Source: Rhizobium sp. RU33A
GTDB lineage: Bacteria > Pseudomonadota > Alphaproteobacteria > Rhizobiales > Rhizobiaceae
Direction of reading: 5' to 3'
Length of the DNA stretch: 64,000 nucleotides
Assembly: GCF_900156055.1 (NCBI RefSeq)
Contig: NZ_FTMQ01000001.1
Location: forward strand, 930,001-994,000
In this document: positions 10,461-18,751 of the stretch, piece by piece
Layout: the number at the start of each line of letters is the position of its first letter
How positions within the stretch are numbered: the first letter of the stretch is position 1
Notes under the pieces: generated by a model
Told to the model about the DNA's origin: nothing
Database searches by the model: none
The model's input: only the letters and a program-made list of their open reading frames with translations
Position numbers and translations under genes: made by a program

Positions 10461-11441
10461 ATGACCGTCTTTCACCGCAATGAGAAGAAAGAACCGCTGC
10501 CATCACCCCTGCGCGGCGGCGTGGTCGCAATCGGCAATTTCGATGGCGTGCATCGCGGTCATCAGGCAGTCTTGAGCCGTGCGCTGGAGCGCGCGGAAGC
10601 GCTTGGCGTTCCCGCCTTGGTCCTCACCTTCGAGCCGCATCCGCGCACTGTCTTCAACCCCGACAAGCCGGTCTTCCGTCTGACGCCTCCACCTCTTCGC
10701 GCCCGCATCCTGGAAGCCATGGGCTTCCATTCGGTCATCGAATATCCCTTTGACCGGGAGTTCTCGCAGCGCTCGGCTGAGGATTTCGTCCAGTCGATCC
10801 TGGGCGACTGGCTCGGCGCCAAGGAAGTCGTGACCGGCTTCGATTTCCATTTCGGCAAGGGCAGGGAAGGCGGCCCCGCCTATCTCATGCAGGCCGGCAG
10901 TCGTCATGGTTTTGGTGTCTGCCTTGTGGATGCCTTCCGCGACGAGGGAACCGAAGTCATTTCCTCGAGCCGCATCCGCGGCCTGATCGCCGAGGGCGAC
11001 GTTTCGGAAGCCGCTGGTCTCCTCGGCTATCGCTATACGGTCGAGGCGGAAATCATGAAGGGCCAGCAGCTTGGCCGGACGCTGGGTTTCCCGACCGCCA
11101 ACATGCACCTCCCGCCGGAAGCAACGCTCAAGCCCGGCATCTATGCCGTCCGCTTCCGCCGCCCCGATGGCAGCATCCGTGATGGCGTCGCAAGCTTCGG
11201 CTATCGCCCGACCGTCACCAGCAATGGTGACCCCTGGCTCGAAACCTTCGTCTTCGATTTCTCCGGCGATCTCTACGGGGAAATCTGTTCGGTCTCGCTC
11301 TTCGGCTTCCTGCGCGACGAATGGAAGTTTGACGGGCTTGATCCGCTGGTGGCGCAGATCCACAAGGATGCGGTCGAGGCGAGGGCACTGCTCTCAGGCG
11401 TCAAGCCAATTGGCGCCCTCGACGCCGCCATCGCGTTCTGA
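10461..11441 (+). CDS. ribF: Bifunctional riboflavin kinase / FAD synthetase
   Basis: Makes FMN from riboflavin and ATP, then FAD from FMN and ATP. The 326-residue product has the N-terminal FAD synthetase domain with the nucleotidyltransferase signature GNFDGVHRGHQAVL (about 27-40) and the SSSRIRGLI segment. The C-terminal riboflavin kinase domain holds LGFPTANMHLP and DPWLETFVFDFSGDLYG. Length and domain order are typical. It follows the HAD hydrolase closely and is probably co-transcribed with it. Confidence 0.95.
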   Translation: MTVFHRNEKKEPLPSPLRGGVVAIGNFDGVHRGHQAVLSRALERAEALGVPALVLTFEPHPRTVFNPDKPVFRLTPPPLRARILEAMGFHSVIEYPFDREFSQRSAEDFVQSILGDWLGAKEVVTGFDFHFGKGREGGPAYLMQAGSRHGFGVCLVDAFRDEGTEVISSSRIRGLIAEGDVSEAAGLLGYRYTVEAEIMKGQQLGRTLGFPTANMHLPPEATLKPGIYAVRFRRPDGSIRDGVASFGYRPTVTSNGDPWLETFVFDFSGDLYGEICSVSLFGFLRDEWKFDGLDPLVAQIHKDAVEARALLSGVKPIGALDAAIAF

Positions 11442-11547
11442 GGCAACTCGGTCTCGCCGATTTGAATTGCCGCCCGGCATTGCCTCACATATGGATGCGC
11501 CTATGTGATTGGTGCCCCGTCTTGAAACGGCAATTCCGGAGTTTGTC

Positions 11548-11976
11548 TTGACCGAATTCACCCCCCTGATGTCCTTTGCCGGTGGCCTGCTGATCGGCCT
11601 CTCGGCGCTCCTCCTGATGCTCACCTGGGGCCGGATTGCCGGCATGACCGCCATCATCGGCGGCATCCTGCCGCCGCTCGGTTCCGACTGGTCGTGGAAG
11701 GCCGCCTTCCTCGCCGGGGCGATTCTTGCGCCGCTCGCCCTGACGCTCGGCGGTTACGAGGTCGAGTATTCGGTTCCGGTTTCGACCACGGCTCTCGTGA
11801 TCGGCGGCCTGATTGCTGGCATCGGCGTCACCTTCGGCTCCGGCTGCACCTCGGGCCACGGCATTTGCGGCATGGCGCGCCTGTCGCGTCGCTCGATTGC
11901 AGCAACCGCCACCTTCATGGCATTCGCCGTGCTCACCGTCTTCGTCATCCGTCACGTCTTTGGAGGCGCGATCTGA
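11548..11976 (+). CDS. YeeE/YedE-type membrane protein, first half of a split pair
   Basis: Hydrophobic protein of about 142 residues with four transmembrane helices and the signature GSGCTSGHGICGMARLS, whose cysteine lines the pore in thiosulfate-transporting YeeE relatives. The likely start is TTG 11548 with CGGAG upstream; the frame is open to a GTG at 11509. It overlaps the next gene by one base (TGATG). Family members carry sulfur species such as thiosulfate across the inner membrane; the substrate here is inferred. The pair together corresponds to one full-length YeeE. Confidence 0.82.
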   Translation: MTEFTPLMSFAGGLLIGLSALLLMLTWGRIAGMTAIIGGILPPLGSDWSWKAAFLAGAILAPLALTLGGYEVEYSVPVSTTALVIGGLIAGIGVTFGSGCTSGHGICGMARLSRRSIAATATFMAFAVLTVFVIRHVFGGAI

Positions 11977-12419
11977 TGCGTTTGCTCCTGGTCTTCCTCA
12001 TCGGTGCCCTCTTCGGAACGGGCATCGCCCTTTCCGGCATGGCGAACCCCGCCAAGGTGCTGAACTTCTTCGACTTCGCTGGCAGCTTCGACCCGAGCCT
12101 CGCCTTCGTCATGGCCGGTGCTCTCTCTGTTGCCGCCCCCGGCTATGCGATCCTCTTCCGGATGCGCGAGAAGCCGCTCTTCGACCAGAGCTTTCGCCTG
12201 CCCAAGGCAAAGGCGATCGATGCGCGGCTGATCGGCGGCTCGGCCGTCTTCGGCATTGGCTGGGGCATTGCCGGCTTCTGCCCCGGAGCATCCATCCCCG
12301 CACTCGGCCTCGGCCATGCCTCGGCAGCCATCTTTGTGGCCGCCCTGCTTGTCGGCGTTCTGATCGCCCGAAGGCTCGCCAAGGCGGATTTCTTCGCCGA
12401 CCTTTCACGGTCAGGCTGA
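11976..12419 (+). CDS. YeeE/YedE-type membrane protein, second half (DUF6691)
   Basis: A 147-residue membrane protein with four predicted helices. It begins with GALFGTGIALSGMANPAKVLNFF and carries the second signature GIAGFCPGASIPALGLG with a conserved cysteine. Its ATG overlaps the stop of the preceding gene by one base, so the two halves are translationally coupled and should form one transporter. Sulfur compound transport is inferred from the family. Similar two-gene sets elsewhere often adjoin sulfurtransferase, beta-lactamase-like or ArsR genes; none is present here. Confidence 0.82.
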   Translation: MRLLLVFLIGALFGTGIALSGMANPAKVLNFFDFAGSFDPSLAFVMAGALSVAAPGYAILFRMREKPLFDQSFRLPKAKAIDARLIGGSAVFGIGWGIAGFCPGASIPALGLGHASAAIFVAALLVGVLIARRLAKADFFADLSRSG

Positions 12420-12522
12420 GCAGTGCCCGGTGGCAAGGCCGGCCAACACCGCTTGACGCCTTGGCCGCATTGACGCCTAGTGCGGCCCAGCAAATCACTT
12501 GAGACAGCCCGAAAGGCATCCT

Positions 12523-12762
12523 ATGGCCATGACGCCACGCAGACCCGTGAACCCGAAGGATGCGGCCGAGGCCCTGTTCAAGCCCGTGAAGAAGCCGGCG
12601 GCCCCGGTGGTCGAACGCCGCGCGGCACCCGACGTCAAGGAACTCGTCTCGATCAAGCTCGACAGCGCCGTCCTCGCCCATTTCCAGAAGGACGGCCCCG
12701 GCTGGCAGGACCGCATCAACGACGCTCTGCGCACGGTCGTCGAGGCAGACGGCGGCGAGTAA
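12523..12762 (+). CDS. BrnA-like (DUF4415) antitoxin-type protein, unpaired
   Basis: Small basic protein of 79 residues. The C-terminal half (VSIKLDSAVLAHF, then GPGWQDRINDALRTVVE) fits the ribbon-helix-helix-like BrnA/DUF4415 family, which normally neutralises BrnT-type RNase toxins and binds its own promoter. No BrnT gene lies beside it: the upstream gene is the membrane transporter, and the downstream genes are ParE/ParD-like on the other strand. ATG 12523 was chosen for the GAAAGG site 7 bases upstream. It may be an orphan antitoxin or a solitary regulator. Confidence 0.7.
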   Translation: MAMTPRRPVNPKDAAEALFKPVKKPAAPVVERRAAPDVKELVSIKLDSAVLAHFQKDGPGWQDRINDALRTVVEADGGE

Positions 12763-12777
12763 AAGTCGGCGGTTGTG

Positions 12778-13066
12778 TCAATCGCTGTCGGTCGGTGGCC
12801 ATTGCCGCGAGGTATGGACGATCGCGAGAATGGCGAGCTGGCCGTTAGCCACCTCATAGATGAGGCGGTAGCTGGGATGCGGCAGAAGTTCGCGGGTGCC
12901 GAAGGACCAGGCCGATTTTGCCGGAATGGGGAAACTGGCCAAGCTGAATGGCGGCCTGTTCGAAGCTGTGGTCGATGGACAGTGCGGCTAACGGATTCTT
13001 CGCCACGAGGTAGTCGAAGATGGAAGCGCGGTCACGAATGGCCTGGCGCGTCCATCGAACGATCAT
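12778..13066 (-). pseudogene. ParE/RelE-like toxin gene interrupted by a frameshift
   Basis: The frame starts MIVRWTRQAIRDRASIFDYL, typical of ParE-type gyrase toxins, and ends early at 12854 with an unrelated tail. After removing one base near 12902-12908 (a GGTCC run on the minus strand) the other frame continues with the family C-terminus: GTRELLPHPSYRLIYEV, then LAILAIVHTSRQWPP, to a TGA at 12778. The full protein would have about 95 residues. The gene overlaps its antitoxin gene by four bases. Either the toxin has been inactivated or there is a one-base sequencing error. Confidence 0.8.
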
Positions 13067-13347
13067 GAGCGGCTCGCTTTGAGAGCCAGCTCCCGTCGCT
13101 CTGCAAACATCTGTTCGGCATCGTCTGCCGCGACGACCTCTCCGGCAGCCACGTCCTCGCGGCCACGCGCGACCTTGGCCTCCAGAAACTGACGATAGCC
13201 GCTATCGACCTTTTGCCGCTCGACATAATCCTGCACCATCTCGCGCAGGACTTCGCTTTCTGACGTTTGTGCGGATGTGACCGCCGCGGCAAAATCATCG
13301 GCGAGCTTGGCGTCGAGGTCGATCTGGAGCTGCGCTTTGCGTGTCAT
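13063..13347 (-). CDS. ParD-like ribbon-helix-helix antitoxin
   Basis: Protein of 94 residues with an N-terminal ribbon-helix-helix DNA-binding domain (QLQIDLDAKLADDFAAAV followed by SESEVLREMVQDYVE) and a charged C-terminal tail (about 60-94) that in this family wraps the toxin. It should bind the ParE-like toxin encoded immediately downstream (ATGA overlap) and repress the shared promoter. Because the toxin frame is broken, it may now act only as a repressor. The precise antitoxin family is uncertain. Confidence 0.72.
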   Translation of the reverse strand: MTRKAQLQIDLDAKLADDFAAAVTSAQTSESEVLREMVQDYVERQKVDSGYRQFLEAKVARGREDVAAGEVVAADDAEQMFAERRELALKASRS

Positions 13348-13664
13348 GCCGTCTCCGCTCTGATCCTGTGTGGCCCGCTGACATGGGGTGATGAACGCAG
13401 TCTAGGCATGTCCCATCTGCCTGTCCATCTCGCCCATCTTGCCCCTTCCTTTTGGCGCGAAAAACCCCTAAAGAACGCGGCCATGACGTATCTTTCGGCG
13501 GCCCGGATCATTCGAATTATTGGCCCGGCCCTCCCGGCGGCTTGAAGAGCTGCGGGAAGGTCCGGGTTTTTGGCGTTGGGTCTGAAAGCCTTAGCGCCCG
13601 CTTGCCGCCAATCCATGACATAATTCCGCGACCGCTTGAGGTCGCCCCATCCGATGGCTGATCC
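13348..13664. other. Intergenic region, divergent promoters of the TA pair and ileS
   Basis: About 317 bases without a supported gene. It must hold the divergent promoters for the antitoxin gene and ileS, but no clear -35/-10 pair stands out. I see no T-box leader or strong hairpin. Confidence 0.4.
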
Positions 13665-16571
13665 ATGACCGATACCCCTGAGAAGATCGACTACTCCAAG
13701 ACCCTCTATCTGCCCGAGACCGAATTCCCGATGCGCGCCGGCCTTCCCCAGAAGGAGCCGGAAATGGCGGCAAAGTGGAAAGAGATGGGCCTCTACAAGC
13801 GCCTGCGCGCCTCCGCAGCCGGCCGCGAAAAATTCGTCCTGCATGACGGCCCGCCCTATGCCAACGGCAACATCCATATCGGCCATGCGCTGAACAAGGT
13901 ATTGAAGGACGTCATCACCCGCTCCTTCCAGATGCGCGGCTTCGATTCCAACTACGTGCCGGGCTGGGATTGCCATGGCCTGCCGATCGAGTGGAAGATC
14001 GAGGAAAAGTATCGCGAGAAGGGCAAGGACAAAAACGAAGTCCCGGTCAACGAATTCCGCAAGGAATGCCGCGAGTTTGCGCAAGGGTGGATCAACATCC
14101 AGTCGGACGAATTCCGCCGTCTCGGCATCGAGGGCGACTTCGACAATCCCTACACGACCATGGCCTTCCACTCGGAAGCCCGCATCGCCGGCGAACTCCT
14201 GAAGATCGCCATGTCCGGCCAGCTCTATCGCGGCTCCAAGCCGATCATGTGGTCGGTCGTCGAGCGCACGGCGCTGGCCGAAGCCGAAGTGGAATATGCC
14301 GAAGTCGAGAGCGACACGATCTGGGTGAAGTTCCCGGTGGTCGAGGGCGCCGCCGATCTGAAGTCGGCTGCTGTCGTCATCTGGACCACCACCCCCTGGA
14401 CTATCCCGGGCAACCGCGCGATCTCCTATTCGTCGAAGATCGAATACGGTCTCTACGAGATCACCGAAGCCACCAACGACTTCGGCCCGCAGCCGGGCGA
14501 GAAGCTGATCTTCGCCAAGCGCCTGGCCGAAGACGCAGCCACCAAGGCCAAGGTTACGTTTAAGCTCGTCCGCGACGTGACCGGTGCCGAACTCGGCGCT
14601 ATCACCTGCGCCCATCCGCTTGCCGACCTCGGCTACACCTTCGCCGTGCCCATGCTCGATGGTGACCATGTCACCGACGACGCCGGTACCGGTTTCGTCC
14701 ACACCGCCCCGTCGCACGGTCGCGAAGACTTTGAAGCCTGGATGGCGAATGTCCGCCAGCTCGAAGCCCGTGGCATCGACGTGAAGATCCCGTTCCCGGT
14801 CGATGATGCCGGCTTCTACACGGAAGACGCCCCCGGTTTCGGCCCCTCGGCCGAAGGCGGTGCCGCCCGCGTGCTCGACGACAACGGCAAGAAGGGTGAC
14901 GCCAACAAGCGCGTCATGGATGCCTTGATCAAGGCCAACAACCTCTTCGCCCGTGGCCGCATCAAGCACGAATACCCGCATTCCTGGCGCTCCAAGAAGC
15001 CGGTCATCTTCCGCAACACGCCGCAGTGGTTCGTCTACATGGACAAGGACCTCGCCGACGGCACGACGCTGCGCACCCGTGCGCTCTCGGCAATCGACCA
15101 GACCCGCTTCGTGCCATCAGGTGGCCAGAACCGCTTGCGCGCCATGATCGAGCAGCGCCCGGATTGGGTCCTGTCCCGCCAGCGCGCCTGGGGCGTCCCG
15201 ATCTGCGTCTTTGCTGATGCCGAAGGCAATGTGCTGCAAGATGAGAAGGTCAACGCCCGCATCCTCGAAGCCTTCGAAGTCGAGGGTGCCGATGCCTGGT
15301 TTGCCGAAGGTGCCAAGGAGCGTTTCCTCGCCGGCGAGCATGACGGCGACAAGTGGCAGATGGTCACCGACATCCTCGACGTCTGGTTCGACTCGGGCTC
15401 GACCCACACCTTCACGCTGGAAGACCGCCCGGATCTGAAATGGCCGGCCGACGTCTATCTCGAAGGCTCCGACCAGCATCGCGGCTGGTTCCATTCCTCG
15501 CTGCTCGAAAGCTGCGCCACCCGTGGCCGTGCGCCTTATAACGCTGTCGTCACCCACGGGTTCACGATGGCGGAAGACGGCCGTAAGATGTCGAAGTCGC
15601 TCGGCAACACCGTGACGCCGCAGGAAGTCATGAGCCAGTCGGGCGCCGATATCCTGCGCCTCTGGGTGATGAACACCGACTACTGGGAAGACCAGCGCCT
15701 CGGCAAGACGATCATCCAGACCAATATCGACAGCTACCGCAAGATCCGAAACACGGTTCGTTGGATGCTCGGCACGCTCGCCCATGACCATGGCGACGAG
15801 ATCGCCTATGCAGACCTGCCGGAACTCGAAAAGCTGATGCTGCATCGCTTGTCCGAGCTCGATCAGATCGTCCGCAAGGGCTACGATGAGTTCGACTTCA
15901 AGCGCATCGTCCGCGCGCTCTCGGATTTCGCCAATGTCGAGCTCTCGGCCTTCTACTTCGACATCCGCAAGGACACGCTCTATTGCGACGCCCCGTCGAG
16001 CCTGAAGCGCCGCTCGGCCCTCTTCGTCATCCGCAAGCTCTTCGACTGCCTGGTCCTGTGGTTTGCGCCGATGATGCCCTTCACGACGGAGGAGGCCTGG
16101 CTGTCGCGTGACCCGAACGCTGAGTCCGTCCACCTCGAACAGTTCCCGGTGATCCCCGCTGACTGGTCGAACGAGGCGGTTGCCGAAAAGTGGAAGGGCG
16201 TTCGCGCCGTTCGTCGTGCCGTAACAGGCGCGCTGGAAATCGAGCGCAAGGAAAAGCGCATCGGCTCCTCGCTGGAGGCAGCCCCGGTTGTTCACGTCGC
16301 AGATGCCGAGCTTCTGAAGGCGCTCGACGGTCTCGACTTTGCCGAGATCTGCATCACCTCGGATATCCAGGTGGTGGCAGGTGAGGGGCCGTCGGAAGCC
16401 TTCCGTCTTGACGATGGCACCAAGGTCGCCGTCGAGCCGAAGCTCGCCGAGGGCACGAAATGCGCCCGCTCCTGGAAGATCACGAAGGATGTGGGCTCCG
16501 ATCTGGATTATCCTGACGTCTCGGCCCGCGATGCTCAGGCGCTGCGCGAGCTTGCTCAGGCGGCTGGATGA
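13665..16571 (+). CDS. ileS: Isoleucyl-tRNA synthetase
   Basis: Class I synthetase that charges tRNA-Ile and edits Val-tRNA-Ile. The 968-residue product has the catalytic HIGH-type motif in [17 protein letters not shown] (about 65), the CP1 editing insertion (about 190-480, with [16 protein letters not shown] and [15 protein letters not shown]), and the KMSKS loop ([10 protein letters not shown], about 643-647). The helical anticodon-binding domain follows. Length fits alphaproteobacterial type 1 enzymes. It starts 7 bases after a GGCTGATCC region with no strong Shine-Dalgarno, but the N-terminal sequence supports this ATG. Confidence 0.97.
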   Translation: MTDTPEKIDYSKTLYLPETEFPMRAGLPQKEPEMAAKWKEMGLYKRLRASAAGREKFVLHDGPPYANGNIHIGHALNKVLKDVITRSFQMRGFDSNYVPGWDCHGLPIEWKIEEKYREKGKDKNEVPVNEFRKECREFAQGWINIQSDEFRRLGIEGDFDNPYTTMAFHSEARIAGELLKIAMSGQLYRGSKPIMWSVVERTALAEAEVEYAEVESDTIWVKFPVVEGAADLKSAAVVIWTTTPWTIPGNRAISYSSKIEYGLYEITEATNDFGPQPGEKLIFAKRLAEDAATKAKVTFKLVRDVTGAELGAITCAHPLADLGYTFAVPMLDGDHVTDDAGTGFVHTAPSHGREDFEAWMANVRQLEARGIDVKIPFPVDDAGFYTEDAPGFGPSAEGGAARVLDDNGKKGDANKRVMDALIKANNLFARGRIKHEYPHSWRSKKPVIFRNTPQWFVYMDKDLADGTTLRTRALSAIDQTRFVPSGGQNRLRAMIEQRPDWVLSRQRAWGVPICVFADAEGNVLQDEKVNARILEAFEVEGADAWFAEGAKERFLAGEHDGDKWQMVTDILDVWFDSGSTHTFTLEDRPDLKWPADVYLEGSDQHRGWFHSSLLESCATRGRAPYNAVVTHGFTMAEDGRKMSKSLGNTVTPQEVMSQSGADILRLWVMNTDYWEDQRLGKTIIQTNIDSYRKIRNTVRWMLGTLAHDHGDEIAYADLPELEKLMLHRLSELDQIVRKGYDEFDFKRIVRALSDFANVELSAFYFDIRKDTLYCDAPSSLKRRSALFVIRKLFDCLVLWFAPMMPFTTEEAWLSRDPNAESVHLEQFPVIPADWSNEAVAEKWKGVRAVRRAVTGALEIERKEKRIGSSLEAAPVVHVADAELLKALDGLDFAEICITSDIQVVAGEGPSEAFRLDDGTKVAVEPKLAEGTKCARSWKITKDVGSDLDYPDVSARDAQALRELAQAAG

Positions 16572-16591
16572 GGGCAGATTGAGGAAATGTG

Positions 16592-16625
16592 ACCGGATGA
16601 TTTGCGCTTTTGCGGGTCATCCGGT
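16592..16625 (+). terminator. Hairpin downstream of ileS
   Basis: ACCGGATGA and TCATCCGGT form a perfect 9-bp stem with a 16-base loop, 20 bases after the ileS stop. It is followed by AAAAC, not T, so it may be a processing or rho-dependent signal or the leader of the lipoprotein gene. Confidence 0.45.
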
Positions 16626-16718
16626 AAAACTGCCTGAAATTGGCCGAAATCGACCGGCAGGGCTGGTCGCTAGCATTCGGCATGACTGATGAAACTGCGG
16701 CGAGGCTGGTAGGCATTC

Positions 16719-17351
16719 ATGAATTCGGCATATCTGTTCAGAGTTGGCCTCGGTCTGGTTGGTCTCTTCGGCGTCACAGCGGGTTTGTCCGGCTGCGTCG
16801 GCAGCCCGACCTATGGCACCGACAAGACGGCGATGGAGCAGCTGGTCGACGACGTCGGCTCGGCCGTGTCGATCGCCCCGCGCGAGGCTGCCAACAAGGG
16901 CACCAAGTACAACCCGCGTCCTGACCTCGTGCTTCCCCCGGGCGGTACGCAGACGGCCGGGCTCGTCGCGCCGCAGCAGTCGGTTGCCAGCCGCGACAAT
17001 AATCCTGAATGGGTGGAATCGCCGGAAGAGGCGCGCGAACGTCTTGTGGCCGAGGCCGACGCCAATGCCGACAATCCGCGTTACCGTTCGCCGCTGCTCG
17101 CCGGTTACGGCACGGCCGGCACGATGACCGAGACCCAGAAATGGCAGGCATTCCGCGATGCGCGCCAGCTTCAGAAGGGCGCCTATCTCGACCAGCGCCG
17201 CCTTCTCTCCGATCCGCCGACCGAATATCGTCAGACACAGGAAGTGGCTCTGAGCGATCTGGGCGAGCCGGAGCAGAAGAAGGAAAGGCGCCGCAAGGCC
17301 GAAGCCAAGGCAGCGCGTCAGGGCAGCTCCTGGTGGATGCCTTTCCAGTAA
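16719..17351 (+). CDS. Hypothetical lipoprotein
   Basis: Exported protein of 210 residues. The N-terminus has a hydrophobic signal sequence (about 7-24) ending in a lipobox GLSGC, so Cys26 should be lipidated. The mature part is polar, rich in Ala, Arg and Gln, without recognised domains; it ends with a very basic stretch (KKERRRKAEAKAARQG) and WWMPFQ. I do not recognise a family name. It lies between ileS and a GNAT gene and has its own terminator. Probably anchored in the inner or outer membrane. Confidence 0.72.
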   Translation: MNSAYLFRVGLGLVGLFGVTAGLSGCVGSPTYGTDKTAMEQLVDDVGSAVSIAPREAANKGTKYNPRPDLVLPPGGTQTAGLVAPQQSVASRDNNPEWVESPEEARERLVAEADANADNPRYRSPLLAGYGTAGTMTETQKWQAFRDARQLQKGAYLDQRRLLSDPPTEYRQTQEVALSDLGEPEQKKERRRKAEAKAARQGSSWWMPFQ

Positions 17352-17376
17352 GTGCCGCTGGAAGAGAATGTTTTTG

Positions 17377-17404
17377 GGGCAGGGCGGAAACGACCTGCCC
17401 TTTT
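17377..17404 (+). terminator. Rho-independent terminator of the lipoprotein gene
   Basis: GGGCAGG pairs with CCTGCCC across a 10-base loop and is followed at once by TTTT. It lies 25 bases after the stop codon and 16 bases before the next start. Confidence 0.8.
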
Positions 17405-17419
17405 GCTTGAGGTCGATCC

Positions 17420-17902
17420 ATGTCGTTCACCATCCGCCCCGCAACACCAGACGACGCCGCCGTCATCTTGGGCTTCATCACCGAACTTGCCGTCTATGAA
17501 AAGGCGGGCCATGAGGTGGAGGCGACGGAGGAAACGATCCGCACCTCGATCTTCGGCGAGGGCTCGGTCACCGAAGCGGCAATCCTCGAACATGACGGAC
17601 GCCCGGCGGGTTTCGCCGTCTGGTTCTACAGCTATTCCACCTGGCAGGCGAAGAACGGTCTTTATCTGGAAGACCTCTACGTCTCGCCCGATTGTCGGGG
17701 CTCGGGCGCCGGCAAGCTCCTGCTCAGGCATCTGGCGCGGCTGGCGGTGGAAAAGGGCTGTGGCCGTTTCGAGTGGAGCGTGCTGGACTGGAACGAGCCT
17801 GCCATTCGCGTTTATGACGCCGTGGGTGCCGAGCCGCAGAACGAATGGATCCGCTACCGCCTGGCCGGCGACAAGCTGAAGGCCTTTGCCAGCGCAGAGT
17901 GA
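17420..17902 (+). CDS. GNAT family N-acetyltransferase (SSAT/thialysine-type)
   Basis: Cytoplasmic acetyltransferase of 160 residues. It opens with FTIRPATPDDAAVILGFI. The strand region GLYLEDLYVSPDCRGSGAGK holds the acetyl-CoA pyrophosphate loop (R/Q-x-x-G-x-G/A type: RGSGAGK, about 92-98), and the C-terminal motif B region holds WSVLDWNEPAIRVYDAVGAEP. The pattern FYSYSTW plus LEDLYV is typical of the diamine/spermidine and thialysine acetyltransferase branch. The exact amine substrate is unknown. It is convergent with the two minus-strand genes that follow. Confidence 0.85.
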   Translation: MSFTIRPATPDDAAVILGFITELAVYEKAGHEVEATEETIRTSIFGEGSVTEAAILEHDGRPAGFAVWFYSYSTWQAKNGLYLEDLYVSPDCRGSGAGKLLLRHLARLAVEKGCGRFEWSVLDWNEPAIRVYDAVGAEPQNEWIRYRLAGDKLKAFASAE

Positions 17903-17909
17903 GCTTGGC

Positions 17910-18230
17910 TCACTCCTCGTTCTCCGCCGTCCGAGCCACCAGCGCCATGTGCAGGGCCTGAAGCGCAGGTCCGAGGAAGGAGATCCACAGAAGTGCCATG
18001 TTCCGCTCGACATGATTATCGCGCGAGAAGATGAAGATCACGACGATCAGTGTGAGCATCAGCAGCGGGGTTACCGCGATCGCAATCAGGCGCGGCGCCC
18101 GCCAGTTGATCTCGCCGCGCGCAGACCACTGCATCGGTAGCCGGTCTGCATCGGGAGCGACGTTGCGATAGGCCCAGATCGCGATGCCGGCCATGGCCGC
18201 GATCGACACGGCGAGCATGATATAGACCAT
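17910..18230 (-). CDS. Small membrane protein, DUF1648-like
   Basis: Membrane protein of 106 residues with three hydrophobic segments (about 2-21, 48-68 and 80-98). Between the first two, RLPMQWSARGEINWRAPR resembles the DUF1648 motif seen in SdpI-type and related proteins, though the match is by eye. The ATG at 18230 shares one base with the tadA stop (TGATG), so it is translated after tadA in one operon. No function is assigned. Confidence 0.65.
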   Translation of the reverse strand: MVYIMLAVSIAAMAGIAIWAYRNVAPDADRLPMQWSARGEINWRAPRLIAIAVTPLLMLTLIVVIFIFSRDNHVERNMALLWISFLGPALQALHMALVARTAENEE

Positions 18231-18682
18231 CAGTCTCTCCTTTCCTGAAAGAAGCTCCGCAGCAGGTCCGCGGCCTCGCTCTCGCGAATACCGGAATAAA
18301 CTTCCGGAACATGGTGGCATGTCGGCTGCTGGTAAAAGCGCACGCCGTTCTCAACACCGCCGCCCTTGGTATCCTGCGCAGCATAATAGAGTCGGCGAAT
18401 TCGAGCAAAGGAGATCGCGGCCGCACACATCGTGCAGGGCTCGAGCGTGACATAGAGATCGGCGTCAACCAGACGCTCGTCGCAGACGGATGCTGCCGCT
18501 CGGCGAATTGCTAGGATTTCGGCGTGAGCGGTGACGTCGTTGAGCGCTCTCGACTCGTTGCCCGCCCGCCCGAGGATCTCGCCGTCGCGCACGACCACGG
18601 CGCCGATCGGAACCTCGCCGCGCTCACCGGCCGCACGGGCCTCTTCGAAGGCCGCTTCCATGAAGCCGTTTGTCTTCCCCAT
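18230..18682 (-). CDS. tadA: tRNA adenosine(34) deaminase TadA
   Basis: Zinc enzyme that converts A34 to inosine in tRNA-Arg(ACG). The 150-residue protein shows the deaminase zinc site: HAEILAIRRA (His ligand and catalytic Glu) and EPCTMCAAAI (the two Cys ligands). N-terminal FMEAAFEEARAAGERGEVPIGAVVV is typical. ATG 18682 was chosen because a GGAAAG site precedes it by 7 bases; a GTG at 18697 is possible. It diverges from the RluB-type gene, another RNA modification enzyme, with 69 bases between the starts. Confidence 0.95.
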   Translation of the reverse strand: MGKTNGFMEAAFEEARAAGERGEVPIGAVVVRDGEILGRAGNESRALNDVTAHAEILAIRRAAASVCDERLVDADLYVTLEPCTMCAAAISFARIRRLYYAAQDTKGGGVENGVRFYQQPTCHHVPEVYSGIRESEAADLLRSFFQERRD

Positions 18683-18751
18683 GCACGAACTTTCCACTTA
18701 ACCCGAGCCGCGCGACCTGATACGACAGCCCAAACCACAGGCAAACAACAA

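Noticed and set aside
13348..13664. T-box riboswitch upstream of ileS
   Set aside because: No specifier-loop architecture or T-box sequence is visible, and such leaders are not expected in alphaproteobacteria.
13344..14981. A 545-codon open frame on the minus strand across the start of ileS
   Set aside because: It is antisense to ileS coding sequence, which carries the conserved HIGH region there; composition is that of a shadow frame.
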